Shown here: piece by piece, positions 1 to 5,561 of the stretch
Layout: each line of letters opens with the position of its first letter
Numbering within the stretch: the first letter of the stretch is position 1
Assembly (NCBI GenBank): GCA_030614945.1
Contig: JAUXAH010000107.1
Coordinates: 1 to 6,565 of the forward strand
Source of the DNA: Phycisphaerae bacterium
GTDB taxonomy: Bacteria > Planctomycetota > Phycisphaerae > Sedimentisphaerales > SG8-4
Reading direction: 5' to 3'
Length of the DNA stretch: 6,565 bases
The notes under the pieces: generated by a model
What the model saw: only the letters and a program-made list of their open reading frames with translations
Database searches by the model: none
What the model was told of the DNA's origin: nothing
Program-made: the position numbers and the translations under genes

Positions 1-141
1 GACTCGTGGTCCTGGTGCCAGGTCACTTTCAATGGTTCCTGGTCCCAAGCCGACCTCGACTCCCTCGACGTTCGCGTCACCGCCCACGATCCCGACGGTG
101 GCTCTGAAATTGAGATCCGCTCCCTCTACTGTCACATCATC
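1..141. repeat. Terminal direct repeat, left copy (circular overlap)
   Basis: These 141 bases are identical to 6425-6565. The reading frame of the large gene stays open and in phase across the join, as expected when a circular molecule is assembled with overlapping ends. I infer an assembly overlap, not a biological terminal repeat. The unique circle is then about 6424 bp. Confidence 0.95.
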
Positions 142-1938
142 TACTCTGAACCGGAGCCACCCCCGCCCCCGCCCGAAAAGAAACGCGCCCCCCTTCGCCC
201 CCCAGGCATGCGCTCTCTCCCGAAACTTGTCATGTCCCCGCTTATCCGCCGCATCAGCGGCCCCTTCCGCTCGAGTCAAGGCCGCTACCGTTTCAACACC
301 CGCAAAGGCAGGCGTATCCACCTCAGTAGACGCAAGCCCCCTACGCCCCCCGCCCTTCAAGACTTTTCCCACGCCTATGCCACCTATTGTTGGCACGTCG
401 TCGACGCCGCCTTCCAGATCCTCGACAAGCGCCGTAAAATCGAATGGGGTAAGTGCACCTACCGCACCGCCAACAAGGCCCGCTCCAACATCGACGAGTT
501 CCGCCGCCACAACATCCCCCGCGTCTGGATGGGCTGGCCTATGCTGGCAACCCCCCCTGACCGCTTTAAGTCTCGCATCGTCCACCTTCCCACGCACAAA
601 AGCTCCGCTAGCATCTGCGACAACGCCAACGTCGTCCTTCCCGTCTCCGGCCAGACTAAAGACGGAACTCCCTTTACCCCCAGCATGGGTGACCTCTCTA
701 TTCCCCCTATCGATTGGCCCCCTTGCTGGCCTAAAGACTGCATGGCGACTTACTCCCATTGCAACCAGGGCGCCGTCCTCACCGGCTTTCCCGTCCGTGG
801 CAACAAACCCCCTCACATACAAGTCCAATGGGAATGCCAAAAGCTTCTCTACCCCTACGGACACAACCCCGACACCTGTGAACCCTACCTCAGGTGGGTC
901 CATGAACCCCCTTGGGACTGGGTCCAGTTTATCTGGAAACACTTTCCTGATGAGGATCCCCCCCGCGACATCGTCGTCCGCACATCCCCCATCATCTGCC
1001 GAGCTCAATACTACTACGGCCACCAACTCCCCGAATACCCCGGCTACGCTTTCCGCCTTTTCCTCGCCGACTCGAAAATGGCCACCGTTGCCGTCGGCTG
1101 GTATGCCAAGCCTAACCTCGACGGCTGTTCCCAGGGAGACTACACCCTTTTCCGCACCGAAGGCCAACCCTGGGGCTGGCCTGGCAAGCTCTTCGTCGCC
1201 CCCTACAAATCCAAAATCTCCCCTTGCGTTGAATGCCCCCAACCCGCCGAGGCCGACCCCAAGCTCCCCTTCCTTCTCTGCCATCTTCCTAAGCGTGGCC
1301 TCTCTGGCAAACCCACCCACGCTCAAGGCAAAGTCTCTTGGTGGGCCTCCGGTTTTAACAAGTGGTTTGTTCTCCACAACTGCGAGCATGGATTCCTCAC
1401 CAAAATCGAATGCCACGACGCCGGCCCCCTTATGGGCCATTGGGTTCTCGGCGTCTCCGCATCCGAAGGTGTCACCGCCCTGTATGTTCAGCCCGCTAAG
1501 TGCCAAGCCCGCGTCCCCGTCGGCGCCTTCTACCTCTTGCATCCTGATGAATGGCCCGACATGCCTAACTACGTCGTCATCGGAGCCACCGACCAAAAAG
1601 GTGCCAACTGGGACTACCCCGATCCCCCCAAGGACTGGACCGGCTACGTCCAGCTACTCCTCTGCGTTCTCATGGGCACTGTCACCATAGTCCAATTCGA
1701 GCATATGAATCAGCATCAGCCCTACGGCGTCACCGGCGGCATAGCCCCCTCCATCCTGGAAGCCATCCGGCGTGTCTGGCAGTTCATCGTGTGGAACACT
1801 CAATACACCCCTTGCATGCCCCCCCGCTTCATGCCCACCAAAATCTCTATCGTCAACACCCCGGAAGCCATGCGCCTGCACGAGATCCTCACCCAGGCGA
1901 TCCGCGACGGCAAATTCCCCGGCCTTGGTGGCTTCTGA
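1..1938 (+). CDS. Large 752-residue protein of unknown family, C-terminal 645 residues; candidate virion protein
   Basis: This continues the gene starting at ATG 6104; whole-protein numbering is used here. Visible architecture: an acidic, probably beta-rich N-terminal domain (1-156); a proline linker of six consecutive Pro (160-165); a highly basic segment (about 167-215, with KKR, IRR, RKGRR and SRR); then a large domain (about 216-752) rich in Trp, Pro, Tyr and Cys. Only one hydrophobic run stands out, YVQLLLCVLMGTVTIVQF at 656-673, which could be a membrane segment or a buried strand. There is no Walker A motif, protease signature or other catalytic motif that I can identify. An Arg-rich arm beside a big globular domain is common in capsid proteins that bind nucleic acid. 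That makes a capsid or other major structural role plausible, but a host-attachment protein or an enzyme cannot be excluded. An in-frame ATG at 208 gives a shorter 576-residue version, but the frame is open upstream through the junction and ATG 6104 has a ribosome site, so the long form is preferred. Confidence 0.88.
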   Translation, partial: DSWSWCQVTFNGSWSQADLDSLDVRVTAHDPDGGSEIEIRSLYCHIIYSEPEPPPPPPEKKRAPLRPPGMRSLPKLVMSPLIRRISGPFRSSQGRYRFNTRKGRRIHLSRRKPPTPPALQDFSHAYATYCWHVVDAAFQILDKRRKIEWGKCTYRTANKARSNIDEFRRHNIPRVWMGWPMLATPPDRFKSRIVHLPTHKSSASICDNANVVLPVSGQTKDGTPFTPSMGDLSIPPIDWPPCWPKDCMATYSHCNQGAVLTGFPVRGNKPPHIQVQWECQKLLYPYGHNPDTCEPYLRWVHEPPWDWVQFIWKHFPDEDPPRDIVVRTSPIICRAQYYYGHQLPEYPGYAFRLFLADSKMATVAVGWYAKPNLDGCSQGDYTLFRTEGQPWGWPGKLFVAPYKSKISPCVECPQPAEADPKLPFLLCHLPKRGLSGKPTHAQGKVSWWASGFNKWFVLHNCEHGFLTKIECHDAGPLMGHWVLGVSASEGVTALYVQPAKCQARVPVGAFYLLHPDEWPDMPNYVVIGATDQKGANWDYPDPPKDWTGYVQLLLCVLMGTVTIVQFEHMNQHQPYGVTGGIAPSILEAIRRVWQFIVWNTQYTPCMPPRFMPTKISIVNTPEAMRLHEILTQAIRDGKFPGLGGF

Positions 1939-1959
1939 CCTTTCTTCCAAAGAAAACCC

Positions 1960-1989
1960 TTGACAAGCCCGCCCGCTTTCGTCTATTCT
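1960..1989 (+). promoter_or_regulatory. Putative sigma70 promoter, near-leaderless
   Basis: A perfect -35 box TTGACA (1960-1965) is followed after 18 bases by TATTCT (1984-1989). It sits just downstream of the stop codon of the large gene at 1938. Initiation 6-8 bases below the -10 box would fall at about 1995-1998, immediately before the ATG at 1999, so the transcript would have almost no leader. It would drive the two small membrane genes and the 205-residue gene separately from the large gene. Confidence 0.6.
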
Positions 1990-1998
1990 CTCCAAATC

Positions 1999-2175
1999 AT
2001 GACCCTGCTACTCGGCTTCCTCACCGGTTTTGTCGCTGCCGTCCTCGTCCACCACTGGCGCAACCACGGCCTACCCTACGTCCGACACGAGCCGACAACA
2101 TATGTTATGTCTGATACCCCCCGCAACATTTCCCATCTGCCCTCTATCAGGATCCCCCATAACCATGCCCCCTAA
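1999..2175 (+). CDS. Small membrane protein, 58 residues
   Basis: The protein begins directly with a hydrophobic helix (residues 2-17, LLLGFLTGFVAAVLV) carrying a GxxxG packing motif (G6, G10). A polar tail follows, rich in His, Arg and Pro, ending near HNHAP. One N-terminal helix plus a basic C-terminal tail predicts an inner-membrane protein with its tail in the cytoplasm, or an uncleaved signal anchor. I do not recognise it. In small phages such proteins are often minor virion, lysis or assembly proteins; the single-gene lysis proteins of microviruses and leviviruses have a comparable hydrophobic helix and soluble region. No Shine-Dalgarno site precedes the ATG, which fits the near-leaderless promoter at 1960-1989. 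An in-frame TTG at 1960 would extend it by 13 residues but lies in the -35 box, so ATG 1999 is preferred. Its last 11 bases overlap the next gene. Confidence 0.65.
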   Translation: MTLLLGFLTGFVAAVLVHHWRNHGLPYVRHEPTTYVMSDTPRNISHLPSIRIPHNHAP

Positions 2176-2383
2176 AACCCTCGACGAGCCCACCCTTCTC
2201 CCCCGTGGCAACCCCCTCGGCGCGTTCTCCCCCTGGAAACTCGTCACCATCGTCTTTATGGTCCTCAACGCTGCCGGTGTCCCCGACTTCCTCAGAGCCA
2301 AAGCCGCCGCCACCGACAACAACATCGACGATGCACTCGCCAGCGCCGTCGCCACCCTAATCGAAAAACTCGCCGCCCTCTAA
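2165..2383 (+). CDS. Small membrane protein, 72 residues
   Basis: This starts at ATG 2165, inside the end of the 58-residue gene (11-base overlap), so translation is probably coupled. The first 23 residues are polar and Pro-rich. A hydrophobic segment follows (about 24-39, WKLVTIVFMVLNAAGV). An Ala-rich helical tail (about 43-72) carries regularly spaced acidic and basic residues, including TDNNIDDALASAVATLIEKL. The layout (polar, helix, amphipathic helix) predicts a single-pass membrane protein. The amphipathic tail might oligomerise or contact a virion or a membrane. It is not a convincing filamentous-phage coat protein: those have an acidic amphipathic helix before the membrane segment and a basic tail after it, the reverse order. 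A longer in-frame ORF opens at 2030, but that part overlaps the upstream gene in another frame and looks non-coding. Function unknown. Confidence 0.65.
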   Translation: MPPKTLDEPTLLPRGNPLGAFSPWKLVTIVFMVLNAAGVPDFLRAKAAATDNNIDDALASAVATLIEKLAAL

Positions 2384-2386
2384 TCC

Positions 2387-2392
2387 GAAGGA
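2387..2392 (+). promoter_or_regulatory. Ribosome binding site of the 205-residue gene
   Basis: GAAGGA lies 7 bases before ATG 2400 and just after the stop of the preceding gene at 2383. It is among the clearest Shine-Dalgarno sites in the genome, which suggests strong translation of the gene it serves. Confidence 0.8.
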
Positions 2393-2399
2393 ATTCCTC

Positions 2400-3017
2400 A
2401 TGGCAAGAGTCACCTTCTCACCGCTCATTACTTCAATGAGTGGCAAGACTGGCGACGCTGTCTTTTCCCGCTGGAAAGGCATCGCCTACGTGCGCGAACG
2501 TGTCACACCCTCTAACCCCAGATCCACCCTGCAAACCGCACAGCGCGATGCGCTCACCCACACCCTGACCATGTGGCAGAGCGTCAAGTCTTGGGCTAAG
2601 GACGTCTGGAACGCCTACGCCAGCGGCTACGCCAAGTCCGGCTACAACCGCTACATCGAGGACAACCTTCTTGCTGTCAAAGCCGGCACCGCAGGCCACC
2701 TCACTCCATTCGACCCCGACTACATCAAGATCTCCGCTGAAGACGCCGCCGCCGGCGGCGCCGGTGAGATCGCCTGCACCTGGACCAACGACTCCGGGAT
2801 CCTGAACGTCGACTCCGTCACCGTCTTCTACCGCAAGACCGAAACCGCGGCCGAGGAATACGCGTGGACCATCGACTCGAACAACGCCTGCACCGCCGAA
2901 ACCGCCACCATCGCCGGCCTTGACACCGGCGAAGAATACGAGGTCGCCTTCTTCTGCCGGACTACCGCCTACGCTGAATGCCAGGCAAGCTACAACGAGG
3001 TCCTCGTCGCCGGATAG
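2400..3017 (+). CDS. 205-residue phage-type protein with C-terminal fibronectin-III-like domain; candidate virion protein
   Basis: Two parts are visible. Residues 1-100 contain SGKTGDAVFSRWKG (14-27), then a basic stretch with YVRERV and SNPRSTLQTAQRD (38-50), then Trp-rich helical sequence to about residue 95. A start of this kind (SGKxGdxVf, then NPxTxxQ and QR) is, from memory, frequent in small uncharacterised proteins of phages and prophages, sometimes filed under DUF6266; this is a resemblance and not a search result. Residues 106-203 look like a fibronectin type III or similar beta sandwich: alternating strands, a VTVFYRKTE strand, and TATIAGLDTGEEYEVAFFC, which matches the usual 'gLxpgteY' turn before strand F. 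Beta-sandwich appendages of this kind decorate phage capsids and fibres. The strong ribosome site, the position after two membrane proteins, and the fold make a major or surface virion protein the best guess. An adhesin-like secreted role is less likely because no signal peptide is present. Confidence 0.85.
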   Translation: MARVTFSPLITSMSGKTGDAVFSRWKGIAYVRERVTPSNPRSTLQTAQRDALTHTLTMWQSVKSWAKDVWNAYASGYAKSGYNRYIEDNLLAVKAGTAGHLTPFDPDYIKISAEDAAAGGAGEIACTWTNDSGILNVDSVTVFYRKTETAAEEYAWTIDSNNACTAETATIAGLDTGEEYEVAFFCRTTAYAECQASYNEVLVAG

Positions 3018-3171
3018 TAGACACACCCCTGGAAGGATAGGGCTCTGCTGAGGAGCAACCCGAGCGTCCAGGGGGGGGAGGACGGGCAAGCCGGGGCAGT
3101 CCTGTGCTCTGTGCCGTAGAGGGCTGCCCGGGTCCCCCAAATGCGCTAAACCTAAGGGCTGCTGCGATCAA
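3018..3171 (+). other. Structured gap between the two gene blocks
   Basis: There is no gene here but considerable secondary structure. Arms CCCCTGGA (3026-3033) and TCCAGGGG (3067-3074) pair perfectly and enclose a smaller stem GCTC/GAGC (3042-3045 with 3053-3056). A second hairpin spans 3091-3131: GGGCAG (3094-3099) pairs with CTGCCC (3124-3129) and encloses CTCT/AGAG (3107-3110 with 3118-3121). A run of eight G lies at 3071-3078. No T tract follows either stem, so neither is a classic terminator. CCTAAGGGCT at 3151-3160, 12 bases before the Rep start, repeats ten bases of the origin-region element at 5495. I could not see a convincing promoter. Possible roles are a leader RNA controlling Rep, a transcription attenuator, or a second-strand origin. 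Confidence 0.6.
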
Positions 3172-4128
3172 ATGACCGCTTCTATGTTCCCTTCCGTTGC
3201 ACACGAACCGGAACTCTTAGAAGCCCAGTCACAGCAGCCACGCAGCAGCCCTTTATCTTTTTGTGGCACCGGCTCCATCCTATACCTCGACGAGTCAACC
3301 AACAAACTCGTCGTGGTTCCCACCCTCTGCCATAGGTGGGATTGTCCGCAGTGCTCGCGTTACAAACTTCGCCATGCGCGAGCTATCGCCCTGGCCGGTC
3401 GCCCGGAGCGGCTGGTCACCCTCACGACGCGCCCGCGCCAGGGCTATACCATCGAACAAGCCATCCGCTGGATCCGCCTGCGCTTTCGAAAGCTTCTGGC
3501 CGATCTCCGCACCGATCACCCAGGCCTAGAATACATGGCCTTCGTCGAGCTCCACAAGAGCGGATGGCCCCACCTTCACGTCCTCACCCGTGGCGCCTAC
3601 ATATCTCAGCGCGACCTCTCTGAACGCTGGGCGCACCACTCCGGATCCTTCCGCGTCCACATCCAACTCATTCGCAAGACCTGGAAGGGAATCCAGGAAG
3701 CTACTAAATACTATCTCAAGACGGCCCAAGAGGTTCACACCGAATCGCCCAACCTTCCCGTCTACACTCACTCCCGAAAATGGATCATCCCGTCTGACTC
3801 CGAAACCCAAAGGCCCCCCGGAAGCTACAAGTTTTACTGCTGGCTCAAGCTCGATCTCGCTGACGTCGCAGACCTCATCGAACAAGTGGGGGGGACACTC
3901 GATCCCCTGCCCGACTCCCCAGGCAAGTATAGCCCCGCCTTTCCCCGGCCCCCCAACACCCAGGAGCTCCAACTGATCTACGAAATCGCTTCCTGGACAG
4001 AAGTGCAGCTCGCCGCCTACATCCAGTGGACCTTCACCCCCACCCTCCGCTCGAGCTGCACTCTTGACGATCACCTGTCGCTCGTAGAGACAGAGTTTTT
4101 CGACCGTGACTCCGCCCGTCCATACTAA
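3172..4128 (+). CDS. rep: Rolling-circle replication initiator (HUH endonuclease), 318 residues
   Basis: Rep nicks one strand at the origin, attaches to the 5' end through a tyrosine, and starts rolling-circle synthesis with host polymerase. Visible motifs in order: a cysteine cluster LCHRWDCPQCSRYK (C53, C58, C61, with H54 nearby) that probably binds zinc; motif I, LVTLTT (81-86); the HUH metal-binding motif II, GWPHLHVL (H134, H136); and motif III, ATKYYLKT, with Y180 or Y181 as the nicking residue and K183 in YxxK register. A single Tyr motif and the CxxxxCxxC cluster before motif I resemble the G2P/ORF2-type Rep domain common in small phages and some plasmids. The C-terminal third (about 215-318) has no recognised helicase motif, so a host helicase would be required. 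The ATG at 3172 has only a weak AAGGG 13 bases upstream; ATG 3184 is an alternative. The stop codon overlaps the ribosome site of the next gene, so the downstream small genes belong to the same operon. Confidence 0.93.
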   Translation: MTASMFPSVAHEPELLEAQSQQPRSSPLSFCGTGSILYLDESTNKLVVVPTLCHRWDCPQCSRYKLRHARAIALAGRPERLVTLTTRPRQGYTIEQAIRWIRLRFRKLLADLRTDHPGLEYMAFVELHKSGWPHLHVLTRGAYISQRDLSERWAHHSGSFRVHIQLIRKTWKGIQEATKYYLKTAQEVHTESPNLPVYTHSRKWIIPSDSETQRPPGSYKFYCWLKLDLADVADLIEQVGGTLDPLPDSPGKYSPAFPRPPNTQELQLIYEIASWTEVQLAAYIQWTFTPTLRSSCTLDDHLSLVETEFFDRDSARPY

Positions 4129-4134
4129 GGAGAT
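4127..4134 (+). promoter_or_regulatory. Strong ribosome binding site, decides a GTG start
   Basis: AAGGAGAT overlaps the TAA stop of the Rep gene (4126-4128) and stands 5 bases before GTG 4140. It is close to a full match to the 16S anti-Shine-Dalgarno sequence and supports the GTG start, since no ATG is suitably placed. Confidence 0.8.
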
Positions 4135-4139
4135 CTCCC

Positions 4140-4379
4140 GTGCCTCCCTACCTCGTAACCGCTCGTGTCCTCGACTGCTGTCCCCGATGCGACTCGCCTG
4201 AAACAGTCATTGAGCTCAACCCTGGCTACCAGCATTGCCACTACTGCGCACACTCTTGGTCTATCCCCCCACGCCCAGACCTGCCCCTTGACTCGTTCAC
4301 AGCGCCCGGTCCCATCCGCGCCCCTCAAATCCTCTACACTTCCCAACCCACCTTTGTCCCTTACGAACATGGAGCCTAA
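4140..4379 (+). CDS. Small zinc-ribbon protein, 79 residues
   Basis: This starts with GTG at 4140 behind a very strong ribosome site, 11 bases after the Rep stop. The N-terminal half is a compact zinc ribbon: CPRC (C14, C17) and CHYC (C33, C36) separated by 15 residues, with a further Cys at 13 and His at 32, 34 and 38. The C-terminal half (about 41-79) is Pro-rich and probably unstructured. Small zinc ribbons beside phage or plasmid replication genes often bind nucleic acid or act as regulators, but nothing here fixes the target. Likely roles are copy control, regulation of Rep, or ssDNA binding in the manner of the filamentous-phage gene V protein, though it has no detectable similarity to that protein. 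The gene ends 1 base before ATG 4381 of the next gene, which implies coupled translation. Confidence 0.75.
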   Translation: MPPYLVTARVLDCCPRCDSPETVIELNPGYQHCHYCAHSWSIPPRPDLPLDSFTAPGPIRAPQILYTSQPTFVPYEHGA

Positions 4380-4380
4380 C

Positions 4381-4605
4381 ATGCCCTCGCCCCCCGGTAA
4401 GATCTACGTCCTCGCTTTCGACACCCACACGCCTCCCGACTCTGAACCCCCTTGGCAGGAACGAGCCGAGCTCGCCCTTGCTTCCCTAAACATCGTGGAA
4501 ATCTATGCAGCCTGGTCACTCTACGGACCCCACCCCCCGGACACCGCCATCGCCCCCTACGTTGTCATTATCGGCCGAAGCGGTCCGCCTGTTGACCAGT
4601 CCTGA
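4381..4605 (+). CDS. Unknown 74-residue protein
   Basis: The ATG at 4381 is preceded by GGAG (4371-4374) at 6 bases. The in-frame ATG at 4369 has no ribosome site, so 4381 is chosen. The protein has no cysteine. It shows a short strand (KIYVLAFDTHT), a Pro-rich turn, a helix (WQERAELALASLNIVEIYAAW) and a second strand (APYVVIIGRS), which suggests a small beta-alpha-beta fold. I recognise no family. It sits tightly between two zinc-ribbon genes: 1 base after the first and, if the TTG start is correct, overlapping the second by 14 bases. This implies a function linked to replication or its control. Alternatives are an anti-defence or host-takeover protein. Confidence 0.65.
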   Translation: MPSPPGKIYVLAFDTHTPPDSEPPWQERAELALASLNIVEIYAAWSLYGPHPPDTAIAPYVVIIGRSGPPVDQS

Positions 4606-4843
4606 CTACGTGGGGCCCCGAGCGTGCCCCGCCTGTTCGACGGGCCGCTTGCGGGTTATACGTGGACCCTCCAGCTGCCGCCGATACGCCCGCTGCCTCG
4701 CGTGTGACTTTACCCTGGTTCTTCCTACCGTTATACCCACGGGGGCAGCGGCCGTCACCAAAGAGCGCCTCTTCCGCGACTACATCCCCCCTCTGCGCGA
4801 TCAGCTCCGCCCAGGATCCTCGCAAAACGCCGAGGGCCCCTGA
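4592..4843 (+). CDS. Second small zinc-ribbon protein, about 83 residues (start uncertain)
   Basis: The frame contains a second four-cysteine ribbon: CPAC (C12, C15 from the TTG start) and CLAC (C35, C38). Between them lies an Arg-rich stretch (RLRVIRGPSSCRRYARC), followed by DFTLVLPT. This resembles the N-terminal zinc ribbon of NrdR-like and related regulators, where CPxC, a basic stretch and RxCxxC precede a strand. The C-terminal half (about 55-75) is a charged, probably helical region. No ATG lies near the cysteines except one at 4505 deep inside the previous gene. TTG 4592 (overlapping the previous gene by 14 bases) or GTG 4610 are the likely starts; neither has a clear ribosome site, so coupling to the upstream gene is probable. 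A role as a transcription or copy-number regulator is inferred. A perfect 14-base palindrome lies 8 bases after the stop. Confidence 0.65.
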   Translation: MTSPDYVGPRACPACSTGRLRVIRGPSSCRRYARCLACDFTLVLPTVIPTGAAAVTKERLFRDYIPPLRDQLRPGSSQNAEGP

Positions 4844-4851
4844 CCCTTTCT

Positions 4852-4865
4852 AGGGTCCGGACCCT
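4852..4865. repeat. Perfect 14-base palindrome
   Basis: AGGGTCCGGACCCT reads the same on both strands and begins 8 bases after the stop codon of the last small gene. It could be an operator for a dimeric regulator, possibly one of the adjacent zinc-ribbon proteins, or a weak transcript-end hairpin. There is no T tract. Confidence 0.6.
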
Positions 4866-5059
4866 CGACATACGCCCTCTCCGTAACCCTAAGCACCTGT
4901 TCCAACCGGCCGGTCGGCCGACACTCAACATATAGCACCTTCTCCTCCTGAAGCTACCGGGATCCCCACCTGCAGAGTAGCACCCCTTGTATGGCATACA
5001 TGCCGTCCACTGCCGCTGTCTCGAGAGACGGGGAGCCAGCTGCAAAGCCCTCCGGGCAC

Positions 5060-5096
5060 GTGGAGCTCCGCGGATCCAACGGGCGCGGAGCTCCAC
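5060..5096. repeat. 13-bp perfect inverted repeat
   Basis: GTGGAGCTCCGCG (5060-5072) pairs perfectly with CGCGGAGCTCCAC (5084-5096) across an 11-base loop (GATCCAACGGG). With nine GC pairs it would be very stable in single-stranded DNA. No T tract follows, so a DNA-level role (origin or packaging hairpin) is more likely than termination. Confidence 0.75.
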
Positions 5097-5152
5097 GCTA
5101 CACCCCGCGACCGCGACGGCTCCGCCTGCGCGCGCGGGGACCCCTTGCGCCG

Positions 5153-5169
5153 CCTAAGAGCTACGGGCC
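5153..5169 (+). repeat. Origin-region repeat, copy 1
   Basis: CCTAAGAGCTACGGGCC. This shares TAAG[A/G]GCTACGGGCC with copy 2 on the opposite strand and CCTAAG[A/G]GCTACGGG with copy 3. It may be a Rep-binding iteron. Confidence 0.55.
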
Positions 5170-5238
5170 TCTGCCCTTGTGACCTGTCCGTCTTGTAGTC
5201 CCCTTGCCTCGAAAGACCAGGATCCTCACCCGGGCAAT

Positions 5239-5256
5239 GGCCCGTAGCCCTTACGG
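5239..5256 (-). repeat. Origin-region repeat, copy 2 (inverted)
   Basis: On the minus strand this reads CCGTAAGGGCTACGGGCC. It matches copy 1 over 15 bases with one difference. It is also internally self-complementary (CCGTA/TACGG), so it could form a small hairpin. Confidence 0.55.
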
Positions 5257-5357
5257 ACTCCGCTCCCCCTCCGGGAAGACTCTACACCTGTAGAGACTCC
5301 CCTCCGGGGGACGTCCGCCGGCGGGCAACTGCTCGAGCAATATGGATCCCCCCCCTG

Positions 5358-5374
5358 CCCCCCCGGTGGGGGGG
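5358..5374. repeat. C7/G7 hairpin
   Basis: Seven C (5358-5364) and seven G (5368-5374) face each other over a GGT loop, preceded by a separate run of eight C (5348-5355). The stem is very stable but the sequence is prone to indel errors in sequencing, so its exact length is uncertain. Confidence 0.6.
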
Positions 5375-5435
5375 AGCGGCTCAAGACAGGAGAGACGTCG
5401 CCTCTCGGCGCCGTTTCCTTCGGTCTTTCGCCGGC

Positions 5436-5450
5436 GGGGGGACACCCCCC
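5436..5450. repeat. G6/C6 hairpin
   Basis: Six G (5436-5441) and six C (5445-5450) flank an ACA loop, directly after GCCGGC-type sequence. It is the second homopolymer hairpin within 80 bases of 5358-5374, with G and C in the opposite order. Confidence 0.55.
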
Positions 5451-5494
5451 TGCACCCCCCTCTTGCCCGCCCGTCAGACGTCCTACAGCTACGT

Positions 5495-5510
5495 CCTAAG
5501 GGCTACGGGG
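5495..5510 (+). repeat. Origin-region repeat, copy 3
   Basis: CCTAAGGGCTACGGGG. A degenerate tandem copy precedes it (TCCTACAGCTACG at 5481-5493). Its first ten bases also occur at 3151-3160 just before the Rep gene. Confidence 0.55.
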
Positions 5511-5561
5511 GGCGTTTGCCCCTCCATTGCCGCCCGATCCTGGTTGCCCTCGGAGCCGTAG

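Noticed and set aside
32..1690. 552-codon + strand frame overlapping the large gene
   Set aside because: It is Ser/Pro/Thr-rich and follows from C-ending codons in the true frame, which removes stops one frame over. The true frame continues upstream across the junction to an ATG with a ribosome site.
2165..2383. 72-residue protein as a filamentous-phage major coat protein
   Set aside because: The order of segments is wrong (the amphipathic helix follows the membrane segment), the tail is not basic, and no Zot/pI ATPase accompanies it.
2433..3140. 235-codon minus-strand frame opposite the 205-residue gene
   Set aside because: Gly/Val/Ala-rich mirror of a C-biased gene, with no recognisable motif; the + strand frame has a clear ribosome site and domain features.
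3018..3171. tRNA or known structured RNA such as RNase P RNA
   Set aside because: No cloverleaf with a T-loop consensus and none of the conserved sequences I would expect for RNase P; only generic hairpins.
3526..4074. 182-codon minus-strand frame inside the Rep gene
   Set aside because: It lies wholly within Rep, which has all three HUH motifs; composition is that of a reverse-strand shadow.
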